Origin: Verrucomicrobia bacterium UBA3750 | Lineage (GTDB): Bacteria > Verrucomicrobiota > Kiritimatiellia > RFP12 > UBA1067 | Assembly: GCA_002371755.1 (NCBI GenBank) | Contig: DFGM01000017.1 | Coordinates: 15,601-33,561, forward strand | Length of the DNA: 17,961 nucleotides | Reading direction: 5' to 3' | In this document: positions 14,927-17,961 of the stretch, one piece after another | How positions within the stretch are numbered: position 1 is the first letter of the stretch | How the letters are laid out: each line of letters starts with the position of its first letter | Notes under the pieces: generated by a model | What the model was told of the DNA's origin: nothing | Seen by the model: only the letters and a program-made list of their open reading frames with translations | The model's database searches: none | Made by a program: the position numbers and the translations under genes

Positions 14927-16339
14927 TCAGAGCTGCCTTTGGGCGATAAGCGCGCCGCCCAAAGCCGCCGAATCTGGGACGTCCAGAGTCTCGACCTTCG
15001 CGCCGAAGATGTCCGCAATCGTATCGCGGATGCCTTTTGAACGGCTTGCGCCGCCCGTGACGCGTATCGTATCGAAGGCTCCTATCCATCGCGTGCGTTC
15101 GTAGATGTTGGCGATCTGGCCTTCGATTATCGCGCGAACCTTCGTCTCGGCGCAAGCGCCCTCCCAATCGAAATTGGCCTCTATCCCCGTCGCGGCGTGG
15201 ATGGGCGTGATTTCCGCCTCGAAATACGGGAATGCACGCTTGCCGCCGTTGCCGGGCGGCGTAAGCTCGAAAGCGGTCTCGTCGAAGAACTTGTAGTCCA
15301 CCCCAAGCCCGGCACGGACCTTTTCGCGCGCAAGAGAGCCGTTCTTTACACACGCGAGCGACATGAAGCCGCCGAAAGGATTGCCGAAAACGTGTCCATA
15401 ACCGGCAGGATCGGTCTGGAAAGAGGGCATTGCCGCAAAAAAGACGTCGCTCGTGCCGAGAGAGATTACGGCCACGCCCGGCTTTTCGCTGCCCGTGCCG
15501 ACGAGCGAGGCGGGGTTATCGCCCGTAAACGGCGCCACCGGAATGCCCGCGCGGAAACCGTAGCGCGTGAAATAGCGCGAAAGGCGAAGAGGAGACTTAT
15601 CCTCCGGACGGAACACGCCCGGGAGCTTGTCCAGGACATCCGGTGCGGCGAACGAGCAGATATCCTCGCTCCATTCTAGTTTGCCGAGGTCGAGAGCGTT
15701 CATGCCGGCACCGTCGCCCGTATCGATGGGCGCATCGGCACCGGAAAGCACGCTCGCGAGGAAGGAAGAGACAAGATGTATGCGCACGGTGGAGCCGTAA
15801 GCGGCAGGCTCTTCTTCCGCGAACTTCATGATCTGCGGCAGGGTGAAGCGTTCAATCGGGGGCGAACCCGTCTCGCGGCGCACCCTGTCGCCGAACTTCT
15901 CCATAAGATGCCTGCATTGCGCCGTGGTGGAAGAATCCATCCAAATCGGCGCAACCCGGCGGGAGAAACAGCCGGCGAAGAGCTTTTCAAGCGTCTCTTC
16001 GCCGCCTGCCGCTTCCATCCTGGCCAGAGTCTCCGGCCAGGTGGAATTGAGGTAGACGCTTCCATGCTGCTGTCCATCGCCCCCGATAGCGTCTATTAGC
16101 GACACGTCAAAGGCGCTCTGGAGCTTCTTCAGCACCAAATCCAGCGCCGCAAGCCACATGAGCGGATTCGCCTGACGCACCAGCGCGTCGGGAGACGGCA
16201 GAAAACCATCGGGCGAACCGAACTGCGGCAATTCCTTGCCGAAGTTCACCGACACGGTCTTCACCACCTTGCAGGCTGTGCAATCGTAGACGAGCGCCTT
16301 TATGCTCTGGGTGCTGGAGTCGATGCCTAGCGTATACAT
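14927..16339 (-). CDS. xylB: xylulokinase, eukaryotic-type FGGY carbohydrate kinase
   Basis: Cytoplasmic sugar kinase, 470 aa, predicted to convert D-xylulose (or a related ketopentose) to its 5-phosphate for the pentose phosphate pathway. The N-terminal FGGY phosphate-binding motif is LGIDSSTQSIKALV. Substrate-domain signatures are GDGQQHGSVY, IWMDSSTTAQC (Asp135) and LVSSFLASVL. The catalytic Asp274 is in FTGDNPASL. The nucleotide side shows SLGTSDVFFA, KNGSLAREK, ALIEGQ-like AIIEGQ and TGGASRSKGI. The MDSSTTAQC, GDGAGMN, TGDNPASL, LGTSD and KNGSL blocks match, as I recall it, human XYLB better than Escherichia coli XylB. Shine-Dalgarno AGGAAG lies 7 nt before ATG 16339. It is 36 nt after the isomerase stop and 49 nt before GH43. 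The neighbouring isomerase and arabinanase leave open a different pentulose as substrate. Confidence 0.88.
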   Translation of the reverse strand: MYTLGIDSSTQSIKALVYDCTACKVVKTVSVNFGKELPQFGSPDGFLPSPDALVRQANPLMWLAALDLVLKKLQSAFDVSLIDAIGGDGQQHGSVYLNSTWPETLARMEAAGGEETLEKLFAGCFSRRVAPIWMDSSTTAQCRHLMEKFGDRVRRETGSPPIERFTLPQIMKFAEEEPAAYGSTVRIHLVSSFLASVLSGADAPIDTGDGAGMNALDLGKLEWSEDICSFAAPDVLDKLPGVFRPEDKSPLRLSRYFTRYGFRAGIPVAPFTGDNPASLVGTGSEKPGVAVISLGTSDVFFAAMPSFQTDPAGYGHVFGNPFGGFMSLACVKNGSLAREKVRAGLGVDYKFFDETAFELTPPGNGGKRAFPYFEAEITPIHAATGIEANFDWEGACAETKVRAIIEGQIANIYERTRWIGAFDTIRVTGGASRSKGIRDTIADIFGAKVETLDVPDSAALGGALIAQRQL

Positions 16340-16375
16340 GGAAGCTCTTCCTTTTCCTTATATTATAGGATGGTC

Positions 16376-17863
16376 TCAGAGCGCGAACGGATTCTCGCCG
16401 GGATAGAGCTTGTCTTCGGGGAGCGGGGTGTTGATATCCTCCACGCCCAGAAGCTTGAGCGCCTCGAACATAATCTTGCCGGCCTTCTCGAAACCAAACG
16501 CGCCATGGTGCGGGAAGCGCTTCTGCACGAGCACATGGCGGTAGAACCGCGCAAAGCCCGGAATCGCAGCGACGCCGATGGAGCCGAACGAGTGCGGGTT
16601 GACGTCAAGGAACTCGCCGTGGGCGATGTAGCTGACGAGCTTGCCGTCGGAGTTGGACTGCAGGCGGAACATCGTGGTGGGCGAGGGGATGATCTGGCCT
16701 TCCATCGTGCCGCGGGAGATTACGGGCTTGCCGCCGCCTTCCAGACCGCGGTTCATGATGAGCTGATACTTCATGCCGCAGTTCTTGAGGCACTTGGAGC
16801 AGGTGTTTCCGCAGTGGAAGCCCATGTAGAGGTCGCGCTTCGTCGCGCCGGCGAGCTTGAGCCCCTTGGGAAGGATGTCGTCCGGCACGGAGTTGTTGAT
16901 GTCGAGAAGCGTGGCGGGCTTTTCCGTGGCGCATTCAAGCATATACTCGGAAAGAGCGCCGTAAATATCCACTTCGCAGGCAACGGGTATGCCGCGGCCG
17001 GTGAGACGGCTGTTGACATAGCACGGCACGAAATGGAAGCTCGTCTGGAACGCAGGCCAGCACTTGCCGGCGATGACGCCGTACTTCGCCGCACCGAGGT
17101 TCTTCTCGAACCAGTCCGTGAGCGCGAGCTCGTACTGCGCGAGCTGGGGAAGAAGATCCGGATAGGGGCACTTCGAGCCGAGCTCTTTCTTCATGTCCTT
17201 GACGATGGCGTCGATTTCCGCCGTGCGCCCGGCCATCTTGTGGAAATGCTCGAAGAGGTCGAGTTCGGAGTTCTCCTGCACGTTCACGCCGAGATCGAAG
17301 AGCGGCTGGATGGGCGCGTTGCACGCGAGGAAGTCGTAGGGCCTGGGTCCGAACCCAAACACCTTCAGGTTCTTGACGCCGATGACCGTGCGCGCAATCT
17401 TGATGAAGTCCTTGATTTCAGCCACACCTTCCTTCGGCGTGACGTTAGGATATTCGGGGATGTAGACCTTGAGACGGCGCAGCCCGACATTGTAGCTGAA
17501 GTTGAGAATGCCGCACAGCGCATCGCCACGGTCGCTTGCGAGAACCGCCTTGTTCTCTTCGCGGGCGGCGAGCACCATCGCAGGGCCACCGAACTCCTGC
17601 ACGAAGTACGTGGTAGGGCCCTCGGGTCCGAAGTTGCCGAGGAACATGCACGCCGCGTTCACGCCTTCCTTGCGCGCCCATTCAAGTGCCGCAAGAGAGT
17701 CCTTCTCGTTTTCGATCGTGACAGGGCAATCCACGACCCCGGTCACTTTGGCCTTCTTGAGCTCAGCCATGAGCGCTGCTACGCGCTTCTTGGTGAGCGA
17801 GGCAGGGAAGCAATCGCGGCTCACGCCTACAATCGCCAGTTTGATTTCGGGCTGATTCAGCAT
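16376..17863 (-). CDS. L-fucose/L-arabinose isomerase family protein (sugar isomerase)
   Basis: Cytoplasmic, metal-dependent aldose-ketose isomerase of the FucI/AraA-like fold, 495 aa. Likely metal ligands, numbered from ATG 17863, are Glu297 in ACEVDIYG, Asp321 in TLLDINN (24 residues later, the same spacing as E337/D361 in E. coli FucI) and a later His such as His350 in FHCGNTC or His415 in IAHGEF. The N-terminal half has the Rossmann-like PEIKLAIVGVSRDCF and an acidic FLGNFGPEGP segment. A Cys cluster, C-x3-C-x2-C-x3-C (351, 355, 358, 362), follows His350 directly. The start is set at the second of two nearby ATGs because AAAGGA lies 8 nt before it but abuts the first (17872). As first gene of the operon it should feed the kinase. 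The substrate is undetermined: L-arabinose from the GH43 enzyme, D-xylose, L-fucose or D-arabinose are all possible. Confidence 0.82.
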   Translation of the reverse strand: MLNQPEIKLAIVGVSRDCFPASLTKKRVAALMAELKKAKVTGVVDCPVTIENEKDSLAALEWARKEGVNAACMFLGNFGPEGPTTYFVQEFGGPAMVLAAREENKAVLASDRGDALCGILNFSYNVGLRRLKVYIPEYPNVTPKEGVAEIKDFIKIARTVIGVKNLKVFGFGPRPYDFLACNAPIQPLFDLGVNVQENSELDLFEHFHKMAGRTAEIDAIVKDMKKELGSKCPYPDLLPQLAQYELALTDWFEKNLGAAKYGVIAGKCWPAFQTSFHFVPCYVNSRLTGRGIPVACEVDIYGALSEYMLECATEKPATLLDINNSVPDDILPKGLKLAGATKRDLYMGFHCGNTCSKCLKNCGMKYQLIMNRGLEGGGKPVISRGTMEGQIIPSPTTMFRLQSNSDGKLVSYIAHGEFLDVNPHSFGSIGVAAIPGFARFYRHVLVQKRFPHHGAFGFEKAGKIMFEALKLLGVEDINTPLPEDKLYPGENPFAL

Positions 17864-17871
17864 TTGAAACA

Positions 17872-17877
17872 TCCTTT
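17872..17877 (-). promoter_or_regulatory. ribosome binding site that decides the isomerase start
   Basis: Minus-strand AAAGGA, with an 8-nt gap to ATG 17863. The upstream ATG at 17872 begins at the last base of this motif, so it has no room for ribosome loading. The annotated start is therefore three codons downstream of the longest frame. Confidence 0.75.
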
Positions 17878-17895
17878 CTTGTTTTAGGTATGCGT

Positions 17896-17904
17896 ATTAT
17901 ACCA
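17896..17904 (-). promoter_or_regulatory. extended -10 promoter of the pentose operon
   Basis: Minus-strand TGGTATAAT: a perfect -10 TATAAT (17901-17896) with an extended TG. Transcription would start near 17889, about 26 nt before ATG 17863, just enough for the ribosome binding site. At the -35 position only a weak match (TGGCGC) is present. A perfect TTGACA at 17951-17946 is 44 nt away, too far for this -10. The weak -35 may mean activator dependence. Confidence 0.65.
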
Positions 17905-17961
17905 TTTCCCTCCGGCCTGCGCCATCCCCCGTATGGGCCCCAGTTTGTCAAATAGAAAGTG

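Noticed and set aside
14878..15018. N-terminal extension of the GH43 protein
   Set aside because: It would overlap the kinase gene by about 90 nt and bury the signal peptide.
16370..17887. 505-codon open frame on the plus strand opposite the isomerase
   Set aside because: Exact shadow of a recognisable enzyme gene; the sequence is Glu/Arg/Val-rich without motifs.
17946..17951. Minus-strand TTGACA as the -35 of the pentose operon promoter
   Set aside because: It is 44 nt from the TATAAT; it may belong to nothing or to a feature beyond the edge.

Overview
The window looks like a chromosomal segment of a Gram-negative bacterium of the PVC group, most likely Kiritimatiellota or a relative. This is inferred from GC-rich housekeeping genes, large secreted proteins made of BspA-like leucine-rich repeats, subtilase and beta-helix modules, and a C-terminal 'GTxP ... 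W.P ... R.Y ... GK..L ... W.E' module of the kind common at the ends of secreted Verrucomicrobia/Kiritimatiellota proteins. No 16S or other marker is present, so the phylum call is inference.

Layout, plus strand: the 3' part of a class II fructose-bisphosphate aldolase (1-675), purM (678-1718), a BioH-like alpha/beta hydrolase (1722-2480) and a secreted papain-family cysteine protease (2477-4372). All are packed head to tail with gaps of 3 nt or less or a 4-nt overlap. A strong hairpin resembling an intrinsic terminator lies inside the first codons of the hydrolase. A tRNA-Arg(TCT) with its own near-consensus promoter follows (4427-4591). A 427-bp non-coding stretch (4592-5018) then holds a C-rich, almost G-free tract, four tandem copies of a 22-bp near-palindromic repeat, and a second near-consensus promoter with a structured leader.

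That promoter drives one giant gene (5019-13331, 2770 aa) for a secreted mosaic subtilisin-like protease. In order it has a signal peptide, leucine-rich repeats, a split Ig-like domain carrying a concanavalin-like insert, BACON-like domains, a pro-domain, an S8 catalytic domain, two more BACON-like domains, three beta-helix modules separated by InlB-like spacers, a putative-Ig domain split by a nidogen-like insert, and the same type of C-terminal module as the papain-family protease.

Minus strand, converging on the giant gene with 16 bp between stop codons: a three-gene pentose operon read right to left. It encodes an L-fucose/L-arabinose-isomerase-family protein (16376-17863), a eukaryotic-type xylulokinase (14927-16339) and a secreted GH43 arabinanase-like enzyme (13348-14877). 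Together these suggest extracellular cleavage of a pentose polymer, then isomerisation and phosphorylation of the released sugar. The operon has an extended -10 promoter at the right edge. The exact sugar cannot be fixed from sequence alone.
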